Shown: positions 41,967 to 53,798 of the stretch, piece after piece
Layout: each line of letters begins with the position of its first letter
Numbering within the stretch: position 1 is the first letter of the stretch
DNA from: Ehretia macrophylla
Lineage: Eukaryota; Streptophyta; Magnoliopsida; Boraginales; Ehretiaceae
Assembly (NCBI GenBank): GCA_037974665.1
Contig: CM075780.1
Location: forward strand, 55,097,594 to 55,161,593
Length of the DNA: 64,000 bases
Reading direction: 5' to 3'
Program-made: the position numbers and the translations under genes
The notes under the pieces: model-generated
Told to the model about the DNA's origin: nothing
The model's input: only the letters and a program-made list of their open reading frames with translations
Database searches by the model: none

Positions 41967-44900
41967 TCACAGATTAAGTTCTCCCTTCCCGTATATACGT
42001 TGAAGCTCCCGAGTTGCTGCTTGGAATGATTCTGACAAATAAGGAAAGAATTAGCAGAGTACGTAAGGGAGTCAATGTGTTTGGACGAGAAGGGCGGGAT
42101 ACCTTTCCAAATGCGGAATGCTTTTTGATTGATTGGGGAGCCAGTCACAGTCTGAATTGCATCAAATAATTGATTCCCCGGGGTACTTCTTAACTCCTGC
42201 ACAATCTGATAGATAGTCTTTCCGTTTTCAAAGTATATGTGATTGTTGGGGTGCTTTGTCTTGCAACCAGCATGTCGCTCAAATTCATAAGCATTAAGTG
42301 CCTTCACAGATCCATGGAGTTGACAGTTAGGCCACAGAATTAAAAGCAAGGGAAAAAACTAGGGTACTTACTTTTGAGTAATTACATGATTGGCATCCAC
42401 AAAGATAGCCAGAGCCTTTTATAATACCACGAAGTTCCTATTACACACAAAAAGACTTTCCAGTGATTAAACGGGAAAATTCAAACATTAAGGTTCTTTA
42501 TTTATTTAATTAATATAGCAGTTTTGGAAGCAGCAAAAGGGGAACAAGTTACCTCACGGGATACAGATATATATCTTACGGGCACTCCATCAAGCATCCC
42601 AGTTGCTATCAAACTTCTGACATTTGAAGGAAAGCTGTTTGGAGCTTCTTTTCTAGCCGGTTTTGACTCTATCTTATTCTTAGACACAGAATCAGGCTTG
42701 GATTTCATTGCCTGAGAGGTAATCACCACCGCATTGGCATTAGAAGTATCCAAATCCTTCTTGCCTAGTTGTTCAGATGTCTGGATTGGAGACTGATTAT
42801 TATATAGCAAGTCATAGCTGTTGCTTGGCTTTTCCAGAGCATCAATATCTGGCTCATCTTGATAGGCACCAAAAGATATGGTAGTAGAATCACCCTTGCC
42901 ATAGGAGTGTGAGAAAGATATGGCATTGTTATTGCTTTTCCCAAAGGTGGGAACCATGGTTCCGATATTTGCGCCTTCCCCACTATAGTGATGACGCAGC
43001 AACATGTCATTTTCGCCTTCCTTGCCATAGATCTGTCCTATGGATGCATAATTAGCTTCATTACCCCTGCTATATGCCTGATCCAAGGACATGCCAACAC
43101 TTTGTACCGTTGTTGAATGCAAACCATTTTCAGAGTCCTTGACCTGATTAACTTTTACTTTCCTAATCCCGCCATAGCTCACGCAGTCTGCATCTTCAAC
43201 AGTATAAGACATTGATAACCCAACAGATGAATCAGTTCCAAATTGTTCACTGATAACCTGTTTTCTCGTATTGGAGTTCTCAGTAACAACCTGAGACACG
43301 TTTCTTTCAGTTAAATTAGATGGTGAGGTTGACTCAGATCCAAATAACCGATCAATAAATTGGTTTGGCACCGATTGAAATCCAGAAGTACTCTCCCATG
43401 GAAGAGAACTTGCCATGACAACTCCTGAAGGCTTGCTAACTGAAGCCTGGGCAGCATGCCTTTTGTTTGGAAATAGTTCAGAGTCAGCAGCATCAGAGAA
43501 CCACTGATGCACACGCTTGTTCTCAATTCTAGATGAATTATCAAAAACTGTCTCTGCATCGGCCAAATTTCCACCACCCTTTGGCATCCAAAATTCCTTG
43601 TCATGGAAAGACTGAAAAGATACAAGTTAGTTCAACGTAAATTTCCACCACCATGTCAAGGAGGGATGGAGAGCAACAACAGATAAATGTAAGGTGAGAG
43701 GAACAAGGCGATGGTTAGCTGGGAAGTACAAAGGTAATGGTTTGAAAAGGCACCTAACTTTTCAAACCAAATTGCTTAAAATAAAAGTATAACTAGTCCA
43801 ACTGCTGCCTTTTGCTTTTGATGAACTAGCATGAAATCAGCATAATGCAAACTAGAAAAAAAAAAAAAAGAAAAAAAAGCAGCATTTTCATTTTCCATGA
43901 AAGACGAGGATTCCTATACTTGTCCAAACTCAATTCACTAGTAATGACAGATCATAACAGGTACCCTCATTTCACAGATGCCTTTTGTCAGGAATTATCA
44001 GGAAATCTCCATCACTCATAAAACATATTTTATCTTCAAACGGGGTGCCAATCAAAATACTTGTTAGTCAACAAAATGAAAGCACTGTGAGACATGACTC
44101 ATATATATGTTAAGCTAAAAAAGGAGCATTTCCTAGACAACAGTGCGCAAGAAACTGTTCAGCAGCCAACTTTAGGTTTTAACAAAATCTATAGCTTTGG
44201 CACTTTCTAAAACCAGCCATTAAATATGACTTAGGCGGCTCGACGATCTGTATTCCAAAGGTTTGCCGAGGTGAAGCTTTTGGCAGGTATTCTGTTATTT
44301 GTAGGTTTCTCTACTTTAGGCTCTTCCGAGTAGAAATTTCATAGGAGAAGACAGCAACTTTGACGCCCAGCCCAAAAAACCCCATGTCTTTCTTGGTTGG
44401 ACCAAGCCAACCAGTAATTTCCAACAAGTCTTCACTACTATTCCCATTGTGCAAAATAACTTATTCCCTGTATTTTCCTACCTTCTATGCCAACTAAATA
44501 CTATACCTCCAATCTCCAAAAACGAAATTCACTATCGTCATTTCAGTAATCCCGCTTGATACCATATTAAAAAGAGTATTTGACAAATATACACGACCAT
44601 AATTCAAACTACCATCAGAGAGAAACTCTTGAAACGCGCATGAATTCGATACAATTTCTTATAATAAAACCCCAGAAGACAACCCTTAGGGTAGCTCAAC
44701 TAGTAAAGATCTTGGGTTGTACCTAAAAGTCACTAATTTGAGTCCCTTACTGTAGGTTTACCCAGTCGTTAACTTCAGGACCCGTGAGACTAGTCGGGCA
44801 AAGCCCGGACACCCATGGATTGCCAAAAAAAAAACCCAGAAGACATAATTCTCAATAAACAATATTTGAAGCCAAAAATCACATCACTTGACACAGATTA

Positions 44901-45089
44901 ATTAATAACAATTGGAAGAAAAAAAAAAGAAAGATTCAATGCAGTCACTAGCATTAAACATAATTAGCCACAATCACATGTTTTTCTACAACAATATCAT
45001 AGCATCACAGTGACTTCAAACCAGAAAGATACTAACCACGAGTGTGAAAAACCCTATAATCCCCACAAACAAAAAAGAGAGCTTACCAT
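41967..45089 (-). CDS. Protein with C-terminal Tify-domain-binding-like domain
   Basis: Five coding exons on the minus strand: 45089-45087, 43611-42553, 42437-42372, 42301-42103 and 42031-41967. All introns are GT-AG and phases match, giving 463 residues. The start ATG is the last codon of exon 1, so the protein begins M/SFHDKEFWMPKGGG. The middle is low-complexity and Ser/Asn-rich. The C-terminus (about residue 325 on) reads NVRSLIATGMLDGVPVRYIS, GIIKGSGYLCGCQSCN, NAYEFERHAG, HIYFENGKTIYQI and ATRELQRIYGK, typical of the Tify-domain-binding-like domain (Pfam TDBD, PF16135) found in plant nuclear regulators and PHD/acetyltransferase-like proteins. A CxC-x2-C cluster (CGCQSC) could bind zinc. 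A nuclear regulatory role is inferred; the exact function is unknown. Intron 1 carries a SINE. Confidence 0.88.
44682..44834 (+). mobile_element. tRNA-related SINE with 11-bp target duplication
   Basis: A 153-bp insert in intron 1 of the Tify-binding-like gene (opposite strand). It begins ACCCTTAGGGTAGCTCAACT (A-box-like TAGCTCAACTAGT), has a B-box-like AATTTGAGTCCC, and ends in a 10-bp A tail. It is flanked by CCCAGAAGACA at 44,671-44,681 and 44,835-44,845. Confidence 0.8.
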
Positions 45090-45287
45090 TTTGCAACACT
45101 AATCTTCAAAATAATTGAACTCCACAATGCAAATTGTAACCACCCTAAACAAACAACAAAACGACGTCATTTCATAAAATTTACACTCAGAAATTAAAAA
45201 TAAATAAATATATGACTTTACAAAGAACTCGATCAACCCCTAACCCTAATTCTTGAATTACGCGTTCTTTGTGTGTGTGTGTGTCTG

Positions 45288-45356
<69 letters not shown>

Positions 45357-45360
45357 TGGG
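45090..45360 (-). promoter_or_regulatory. 5'UTR/promoter region with stacked microsatellites
   Basis: Directly upstream of the Tify-binding-like gene: a GT repeat (45,270-45,284), an AT repeat (about 45,290-45,323) and a GA repeat (about 45,324-45,353). On the transcript strand the GA tract is a CT repeat, common in plant leaders and core promoters. No clear TATA box can be separated from the AT run. Confidence 0.5.
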
Positions 45361-45843
45361 CTATTTCCAACCTAGGAGGTGGCTAGTGAGATGTAAGGCA
45401 ATCGGAGACAATTTCCGGCAACAATACCGGCGGCGAACAGCCGGCGATTTGGTAATTGAAGGGGTTAGGTTTTTGTGGTGGAGAATTGGTTTGATATCGT
45501 GTCCGAGGAGCACAGGATTTTTCCTCCTATGCGGAGGATGTGACAAGGTAATGCGAATGTGCATCACCTGATGTACGGTTGCGCTTTCTTTGACGAACAC
45601 GTTTATGGGATCGATGCATCCCAACCGTCGATTTACTTGACTATTCGCCTATCCAACATATTAGTAGGATAAATTGTAATAAGAAAAATCGACTTAAACC
45701 TTTCTTAAATTTTTTTTTAAAAAAATGATAAGGCCCATTAAACTTATACAAAATTTTAGATTATTATTAAACTTATATATATATTTTTTTCAAATCGTCA
45801 ACTAAGTTTTCATTTTTTCAAAATAAGTCAACCCACTCAACTC

Positions 45844-46976
45844 GGGTAAATAGTTCTGCGGCCCCATATATTTTACCATAAATACAAGTAAGATTCCTGT
45901 AATTTCATAATTAACTTATAACTCTCTGTTGTTTTTTAAATTGAAACTAACTTGTCTTAACCCTTAATTCTGTTTGTTTGAATTAACGGTTGCGTAATTT
46001 GACTAAAATAACCCCTTCCAAATTTTGTTTTTAAAAAAGTAAATCCCACCCCAACCCCTCCATCCTCAGACCAAAAAAAAAAAACCTCCATCCTACTACA
46101 CCTTCGCGTGAGCCCCCACCCCTCTCCTCTCCCTTCTCGCCTCTCGCCTCTCGCCTCTCGCCTCTTCCCTCTCTCTGGTCAATCCCAGTCAACTGCCTAG
46201 CACCCCAACACCCCATCCCCGTCACCCCACCCCTGCTGCTCTATACATGTGTATGTTTTGTAATGTTTATGTGACTGTGTGTGTGTACTTTGTGTGTGGG
46301 TGCACTGTGTGTGTCTGTATATGTGGGTATGACTATGTGAATGTGTGGGTGTGATTGTGCATTTACTGTGTGTGTGCCTGGCTGTGTTATTGTGTGTGTT
46401 CGTGTATGTTTGTGTGTGTTTGTATATGTTTGTATGTGTGTGATTGTCTGTGGTTGTGTACATTTGTGTGTGTGTGATTGTGTGTTTGCAACGACCTCAC
46501 AGAGCTAAGGCACAGATTGTGTGACAAATGCACAACCACATCAAAGCACTCGTGAAAGAATCAAACCAACTAATTCTTCAATTCTGTAATTTTCATTTCC
46601 AAAAGTTGAATCCATTCAACAGTTAGCTTACTTGTAATTCTCCAATTATCATCTTCTGCCATTAGCAAGAGCTTGAAGATGAGACAAAAATGGTGGTTTC
46701 AGAATCAGATGAGAAACAAAGCTTATCATGAAGGGTACTTTGGTCATGAGAAACTGGGTAAATGAAAAAAAAAAGTAAAAAGAAAAGCATAGTTGCAAAA
46801 ATAGAGCGTGTCATACACCTCCCATTAAAATTCACGGAAAAGATAACGGAGGGGGTTAACTTGCTTTAATTTTGAAAAATATAGGGGGTTTTTAGCCTAT
46901 TTTAAAAATATAAAGACTTTGTTTGCACTTATGATAAATTACATGAGACCACAGAACTATTTACCCACTCAATTTT
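45844..46976. mobile_element. Mutator-like non-autonomous element 1, TG-rich interior
   Basis: Ends GGGTAAATAGTTCTGCGG and CCACAGAACTATTTACCC are inverted repeats. The flanks ACTCAACTC (45,835-45,843) and ACTCAATTT (46,977-46,985) match at 7 of 9 positions, consistent with an aged 9-bp duplication. The interior holds a 250-bp TG-dinucleotide-rich block (46,245-46,490). No transposase. Confidence 0.65.
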
Positions 46977-47241
46977 AACATTAGAATTAATGGATTGCGT
47001 ACCACCTTTATCCTTTGAAACTTAAGTGAAATTCCATTTTTGCCTTTGACTGTTAGTTTTAGCCTTTTGGAGTTAATCGAAATGACATTTAAAAAAAAAT
47101 GTAAATATTAGTGAGCAATTTGAAATGGAAAAAAATTTAGTGGACAATTTGAAATTTGATATAAGTTATGTGACCAGTGATGCATATAATATATATAAAT
47201 CCTAAGCAAGTCAAACATACCTTATACAAGAATTTAAAAAA

Positions 47242-48380
47242 TGGTTAAATTCACTTACTAACTCTATTCTTTACCTTTTATGACACTTATTAACCCCTCA
47301 TGTTTAAAAACCACCACCAATTAACCCTATACATTTACAGTTACAAAAATAACGAAATAGTGTAACCATTCCAAATCTTGGACACATATGCCCCTACCGT
47401 CTACACTCACACATATCCCACTCCAAACCCCACTATCCTCCATTATCATCATCAAAACACACACTAAACATACACAGACAAACACTAAACACACATTTTT
47501 CTCCACATGGTACACACTTTCCTCCAATCAGCATCAAATTCACACACACAAACAATACAAATATATCCCAAAAACACACACACCAACACATATAGCACAC
47601 ATACGTTCAACACCACACAGAGGCATGTAACAATAATGAAGGGAATTAAGAGCAATCACCAGATGTTGGTGAGTTCTTTCATTAGTTTGGGTGTTTTTCT
47701 GGAAAGTAACTAGAAAATAAGAAATATGCTTTTCTTTTTTCCTCCAAAGTCTCGTGTTCTCTTATATATCAACTATCTTAGCTCACACTCTCTATTTGCC
47801 CAATTCGTTTTAACCAACTTAGTGGCAACATCTAGTAGACAAAACATACACCAAAGACACAAGCACACACGAGCAAAGAGATACCAACATACACACCCAG
47901 AGACACATGAAACACATATAGAAACGTGAAACACACATACATGGACTGTTGGCTGTGGGAATAGAGGTGGGGATTGCGCAACTGCTGGGTTAAGGGTGGG
48001 GATCGCGTGGCAGTGAGGGATGGGGGTAGGGATAACGCGATTGTAAGGGATGAAGGAGGGGATTGCGAGAAGTTGTTGGAGGTGTGGGGCATGGTGGTGG
48101 CGCAACTGTGGGGATGGCGGTGGCGGTGGGAGCACTATGGCATGAGGTACAATCGATGGAGGGGTAGCTTAAGATAAGACTGGAAGTTTTTTGTGAGGGG
48201 TAAATTAGTCTATGAATATCTTTTGAAGGGTAGTTTAGTCACTATAATTTTTTGTTTTAACAGAGTTAGAAGTTTGTTAAAGTTGACCCAAGTCAAAGGT
48301 TAGTAAATGGGGTTTTTAAATATGAGGGTTAATAAGTGTCATAAAAGATAAAGGACAGGGGTAGTAAGTGGATTTAACCA
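47242..48380. mobile_element. Mutator-like non-autonomous element 2, CA-rich interior
   Basis: Inverted ends about 85 bp long, from TGGTTAAATTCACTTACTAA to TTAGTAAGTGGATTTAACCA (allowing mismatches), flanked by the perfect 9-bp repeat TTTAAAAAA (47,233-47,241 and 48,381-48,389). The interior has two CA-rich blocks (47,455-47,620 and 47,840-47,945) and a GGTG-rich block (47,960-48,140). Length (1,139 bp) is close to element 1 (1,133 bp) 266 bp away. Confidence 0.75.
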
Positions 48381-48791
48381 TTTAAAAAATGAAATTACAC
48401 GTGTTATTTAATATAACATTAATCTTTCTTATAGACTTCTATATATGTTAACATGAATTTTCCTTCTTATATCTTTTCTTTGGACAATTTTTGATATCTT
48501 TAATAGGCTTGTCTCAAAATATATTTCACCGTATACTATACTTCTACAATTATAATCGGCAGTTATCGCGAACATTATTATAGTTTATGCTTTTCATTTG
48601 AGAAAAAAATGATTTATATTTGTTGTGATCATAATGTGTGCTTTAACTGCTATATTTATTAACTATGTACAACCTATAAACAATTTTGCTTTTCAAATTC
48701 TAAGTATGACGTATTTAGAAATTAGCATGTTTCATGCCCCTGTTGTTCATAGAATACAATTTGAGAGTCTTGAAATGTGATTCAGAGCTTA

Positions 48792-49078
48792 GGGCAAGTT
48801 CAATACGGGGCTCTAAAATATAATTTTTTTTTAATTTTTGGGCGTTTTTATATTTTTTTAGAGTCCCATACCCTAAAAAGTAGCACTATTTATGAAAAAA
48901 TTTGCTGAATATTTTGGAACTTGGGGCTCTATTTTGGTATCTTTTAACTCAAAAGTGATAGACCTCACATACTTTTTTCATGAATAGTACTACTTTTTAA
49001 GGTATAAGGCTCTAAAAAAGTATAAAAATACCCAAAAATAAAAAGTTTTATATTTTAGAGCCCCTATTGATGATAGCC
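48792..49078. mobile_element. PIF/Harbinger (Tourist)-type MITE
   Basis: 287 bp, nearly fully palindromic, ends GGGCAAGTTCAATACGGGGC and GCCCCTATTGATGATAGCC, flanked by TTA (48,789-48,791 and 49,079-49,081). The 3-bp TTA duplication marks the PIF/Harbinger superfamily. Confidence 0.75.
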
Positions 49079-49539
49079 TTAGAATTAATCTAGTTAGTAT
49101 CCGACAAAAGAAAAAGAAAAAAAAACCTAGTTAGTATTTCAAAAAACGTTCCCAATTGTCATACTTCCAAGCGAAAGACCTTGAAATAGGAAATAAAATC
49201 ACTGATGAATAACCAACATAGACTAATCCAGTGCTTTATAAAGTTCAAACTATATATATATAACCACATAATATGGTCATTTTCTCTACTAAATCAATTT
49301 TCTACTTTTGTTAAGGTCTACCAATTAACGAGTAAATAGTTCTACGGGTAAATTTCACAAACGGTCCTTAATGTTTACACTTTTTCTTAATTTCGTACAC
49401 ATTATTTCAAAAGTGATGTGCTTAGACCTTGAAGTTTGCAAAAAAATTCAATCTAGTCATTATTGTGAAATTCCAATTTTTGACCTCAACATAAACTTTT
49501 TGGGGACTAAATTTAAAAAAAGTAAAAATATACTAAATT

Positions 49540-50310
49540 GAAGGTCGTGGCGGTAGTGATAAGGACATTTAGTGTTGGAATAGTGTGTTTTGTGTATTTT
49601 TTTAGTATATAAGGGAGTATGGGTGTTTTTGTTTTTTATTTTCTCAAAAATATTCTCATATTTTGGAGGATATAGTAGTAGTGGTGGTGATGGCGGTAGC
49701 GGCGGTGGTGGCGATGGTCATAGTAGAGGAGGAGGTGGTGGTAGTGGTAAATAAATTTAATATTGGAATAGTGTTTATTGTGTGTATCTTTTCTAAGGCA
49801 TGAGTCTGCTCCATTCCTCTTTGTCCTGCACCAAAGTAGCTTTATATAAAAAAGTGAAAGATCTGATTATTACAGACAACCAGTTCGAGGGAAGGAATCT
49901 ACTCTTCCAGACAATCAAAGAAAGAAGCTAGCTTAAAAGTAACCTAGTTGAAGCGAAACGCATGTGATGAGAGAAGAAAGAAACCACCAATGCAAGTGGA
50001 TCGTCTTAAGCATCAATTTCGAGGGCGACAATATGAAGCATGAAAATAGGACCAGCCAAATCGGAGGTATGAAGGAGAATTCGTCTTCCAACCATTGGGG
50101 CATAGTATATATAAGGGGATACTGATGTCTTTTGTCTTTTTATTTTTTCAAAAATATTCTCACAATTGGAAGAGTAGTGGTAGTAGTGGAGGATGAGGAG
50201 GAGGTGGTGGTAATGGTAATGAGATCCAAAGTTAAAGTAGTGTGTATTATGTGTATCTTCTTTTTAGTATATATATAATGATGTATAAGTGTTTTCATCT
50301 TTTTATTTTC
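49540..50310. repeat. Degenerate repeated blocks with GGT/GAT-rich tracts
   Basis: Blocks of the form TTTAGTATATAAGGGAGTAT, CAAAAATATTCTCA, then GTGGTGGTGATGG-like trinucleotide tracts occur near 49,595-49,730, and again near 50,110-50,215 and (partly) 50,230-50,330, separated by about 300 bp of unrelated sequence. No gene recognised. Confidence 0.6.
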
Positions 50311-51284
50311 TAACTATATTCCTACAGCTCAGAAAAATTGAGGAATTTATGGGAATATTGCATTCTAAAAAATGTAATATTTTCAAGAATACTTTGTTTA
50401 TTCTACAAACTAAACATAGGAATATCATATTATTTACTTCACTTTCTCAAAAATTCTGTAAAATTCCGTGAACCAAACACGTTGTTGGCTAAATTGCAAA
50501 ATCCTAACCATGATCGAAGTTTTAGTAGAAAAAGCTATATTATAATCCTATTTATACTTGGTTTAGTACAAAGAGCATTATTACATATTTAACCCTTTAG
50601 CTTTTACCATACAAAAAAAGAGTAGAAGGATAAAAGATATGTGTCAAGGTCAAATTTTGGTTTTAACTTCTTCGGGTAAGATCCGAACTAACTTGTTCAC
50701 CTTAGGTATGCTCTGATGTGATCCGGCGAACAAATGAACAAATGGCGGGCTATTCCCGTTAAATAACTCTGACGCCCAAGTCAGAAATATAAATGACTAA
50801 AGTTAAAATATTTAAGTCAGGAGTAAATAAGGAGAAAATTAATTACCTTATGTTGTAGAGGAATGAGATATTTATATTATTTTGAAGAATAATCCCTCAG
50901 ATTTTACAGGTGCCGATCTACCCTCTCAAGGTCTTAGTCCCCTTATCTCTGGAAAGATATTCTCTGACGAATCCTCCGTGAATTGTGGTGCAAACTCAAA
51001 TATCTCCCTCAAAATTTGCAGAGAAGAAAGAATATTCTAACAATTAGAGCATGAGTGGGTATATCCTAAGTTCTGAGAGAGGTTGGGTGGTCGACTATTA
51101 TTCCATCAGGTCGGTCATTCCCGATCTATTCTTTATCACTGTAAACTCCATGTCGTTCAAGAGTATGATTGATTTTTTACATCTGATCGAATCTTCGGCA
51201 CTTTTTACCTCATCAATATGATTTAAGTTGATTTCAAAAAGTAAAATTGCTTGAGTGAAAAATTTAGAGAAAGAGAAAATTGTG
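50311..51284. other. Non-coding with dispersed repeat
   Basis: 50,858-50,965 matches 32,107-32,210. The rest shows no gene. Confidence 0.5.
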
Positions 51285-51294
51285 TTAAGTGAAG

Positions 51295-52256
51295 GGGAGA
51301 ATAGTATGAATAGTGCCCATTGTTTTACAAAAATTCAGTTTAGTCTCAATTATTTTAAAATGTTCAAAAAGGTCCCTAATATTTTCTAAAAAATTCAGTT
51401 TAGTCCTCATTATTTTAAAAGGTTCAAAAATATCTTCAATATTTTCAAAATGTTCAAAAAGGTCCCCAATATTTTTAAAAGGTTCAAAAAGTTTCCCAAT
51501 ATTTTCTAAATATTCGAGTAGCCCCCATTGTTTCAAAAGGTTTAAAAAGGTCCCCAATACTTCCCAAAAGATTCAAAATGGTCTTTACCGTCAAAACAAT
51601 CGTTAACTTTGACAGACTCTCTTTCATAATGCAGTTTGACACGTGACAAAATTTAATTGGTTCGCTACTAATATGAAAAATAACGTTGTATGGGTCCTCT
51701 TCTTCCTCATGCCTTGCGAAAAAAATTTATAGATTATACATAATCTTTAAAAAATCGTAACTCCTTCAATTTTTGTCCAAATTTCATAAAATTTGGTCCG
51801 TTAGAATGGAAATTTCAAGGAGAATTCATAATCTATAATAATCATGTGACTCAAATTTCAAAAAAATTATTTCTTTTACCTAAATTGCTCTTCAAAGACT
51901 GGTCACGTGACACGCATGTGGCTACTATTATGTCAAAATTAATGGCTGTTTTGACGGTAAGAACCAGTTTAGGGTCTTTTGAAAAATATTATGAAATTTT
52001 TTGAACCTTTTGAAAAATATTGGGGGACTAAATTGAATCTTTTGAAAAATATTAAGGATCTTTTTGAACCTTTTGAAATAATGGGGACTAAACTGAATCT
52101 TTTAAGAAATATTAGGGACCTTTTTGAATATTTTAAAATAATGGGGACTAAACTAAATTTTTTGATAAACATTAAAAACCTTTTTGAACTTTTTAAAATA
52201 ATAGAGACTAAACTAATTTTTTTGAAAACAATAGGGACTATTCATGCTATTCTCCC
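51295..52256. mobile_element. Mutator-like element with long, internally repetitive inverted ends
   Basis: 962 bp flanked by a perfect 10-bp duplication TTAAGTGAAG (51,285-51,294 and 52,257-52,266). Ends GGGAGAATAGTATGAATAGT and ACTATTCATGCTATTCTCCC are inverted. Each arm is about 300 bp and consists of repeated 35-40-bp units with the core GTTCAAAAAGGTCCC and AATATTTT (left arm) or its complement (right arm). The central 350 bp are unique and non-coding. No transposase. Confidence 0.85.
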
Positions 52257-52266
52257 TTAAGTGAAG

Positions 52267-53522
52267 ACTATCGGGCCACTACAAGAATTATTAATCTATC
52301 CCAGCATACATAATTACCCAATCCAAAAGCAAGGTCACCAGGCCTCTATTCATTGTGCTGCAAGCCAGGCCCCTGTCCATTACGCTGAGGTTCTATCTTC
52401 GGTTGCAACAAAATCCTCACTATCCTGGAGGTTTTTTTTTTCTTCTTTTTTTGGTCATGAAACGAAACTTGTATTAAGCAAAGAAAATTATACACTAAAA
52501 GCTCAGTCTAACCTGGCGTCCTGGCCGGTTAAAGAAACAATAGAACAAAAGACCAAAAAACAACTAAAAGGCCCATAACAGAAACTCCGATCCCAACAAA
52601 CGACATAATAACGAAACAGACAAAAATAAACATAATGCAAATCGAGCCAAGGCCACAAGGAATATGGAACTGGGGGGGGGGGGGGGGGGGGGGTTGAATT
52701 TTAAAACTATACATATAAACGTATAGAAAAATAACGCTAGACAAAGAATAATTACAATGTACAAGAAAAATGACCACTCAAAACAATTTTATTATCGTTC
52801 TTTAATTAGCGACACTACTTGCATGCCATTTCTTCGGCTTTTGTAATCATTTTACATAAATATCTCTATTTCATTGTTGATCATAATGGATTTAAGAGAT
52901 TTGTTAGTTGTTCTCAATCGTGCTTCAAGATAGTTTTAAACAATTTAATTAAATGTGATATTTTAAAGATTTTTGATTACTTATTACATGTGGACATGCA
53001 ATAACAAAAAAAAAAAGTTTAAAGTAATCAGTGTGTATGTAACACAAAGAATGTATTCTTTTTTCTCGTGTAGTTCTCATAAGCAATGATTTTACTCTAA
53101 ATTTATTTTAAATACTTTAAAAAGTTATTATAATGTTATTTTTACTATTTAACTAGAAAAACATGACTCAATAGATAATTCATATTTGATCTTTATTTAA
53201 CACCTACAGATATATATTTTTATTAATTTATTAGATTAAAAAAAACCCGCGGGTAATTTAATTTTCCATGGGAATTCGGGAAAGAAGCAGGGGCAAAGCG
53301 GGTGTTGGATAATCTTTTAGGTGACGGGACGGGACGTGGGGATAGGTCTCCCGCCCCAAACCTGCCTCATTGCCATCTCTATGAATATCTACTAATTAAG
53401 GATCATTCTTCTCATATAATATTTATGGTTTGCCCTTTAGATGCTATGAGTAAGGTCAATCAGAAGTCGTGGTGGACCTATGTGGACAAGGGGGTGCACA
53501 CTCAACTTGAAAGAAAAAAAAA

Positions 53523-53560
<38 letters not shown>

Positions 53561-53798
53561 ACGATACAGAATGAACATTTGTAATTAGCATGCAAAGAGA
53601 AGATTCAAGAAGAGAATTTGTGAACCGTTAAGATATATAATCCAATAGAGTCAATATATTAAATGAATCATGTACACGAGAGACAGAACTACAAATTTCA
53701 AAAAATTTGATCCTAAAAGGACTAACTGATACTCAACAAGAAAAAAGATTGAAAAAATTTCCAAACTACGCGCTCATTCTGAATACACAAAGAAATCT
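52267..53798. other. Intergenic, with a 22-G run and AT microsatellite
   Basis: A homopolymer of 22 G occupies 52,672-52,693. An AT repeat lies at about 53,527-53,558. A fragment near 53,330-53,390 (CCCGCCCCAAACCTGCC, CATTGCCATCTC) resembles an end of the hAT-like family of Rab intron 1. No gene. Confidence 0.5.

Noticed and set aside
45356..45624. Overlapping 70-90-codon frames on both strands
   Set aside because: They sit in the upstream/leader region of the Tify-binding-like gene and show no family similarity.
46031..46463. Thr/His-rich and Gly/Arg-rich frames
   Set aside because: Products of dinucleotide and CTC-rich tracts inside a non-autonomous transposon.
51285..51606. Repetitive peptides (e.g. 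LFEHFKNI-like units) on both strands
   Set aside because: They are translations of the tandem units in the Mutator-like element arms, open in several frames because the repeats lack stops. Not genes.
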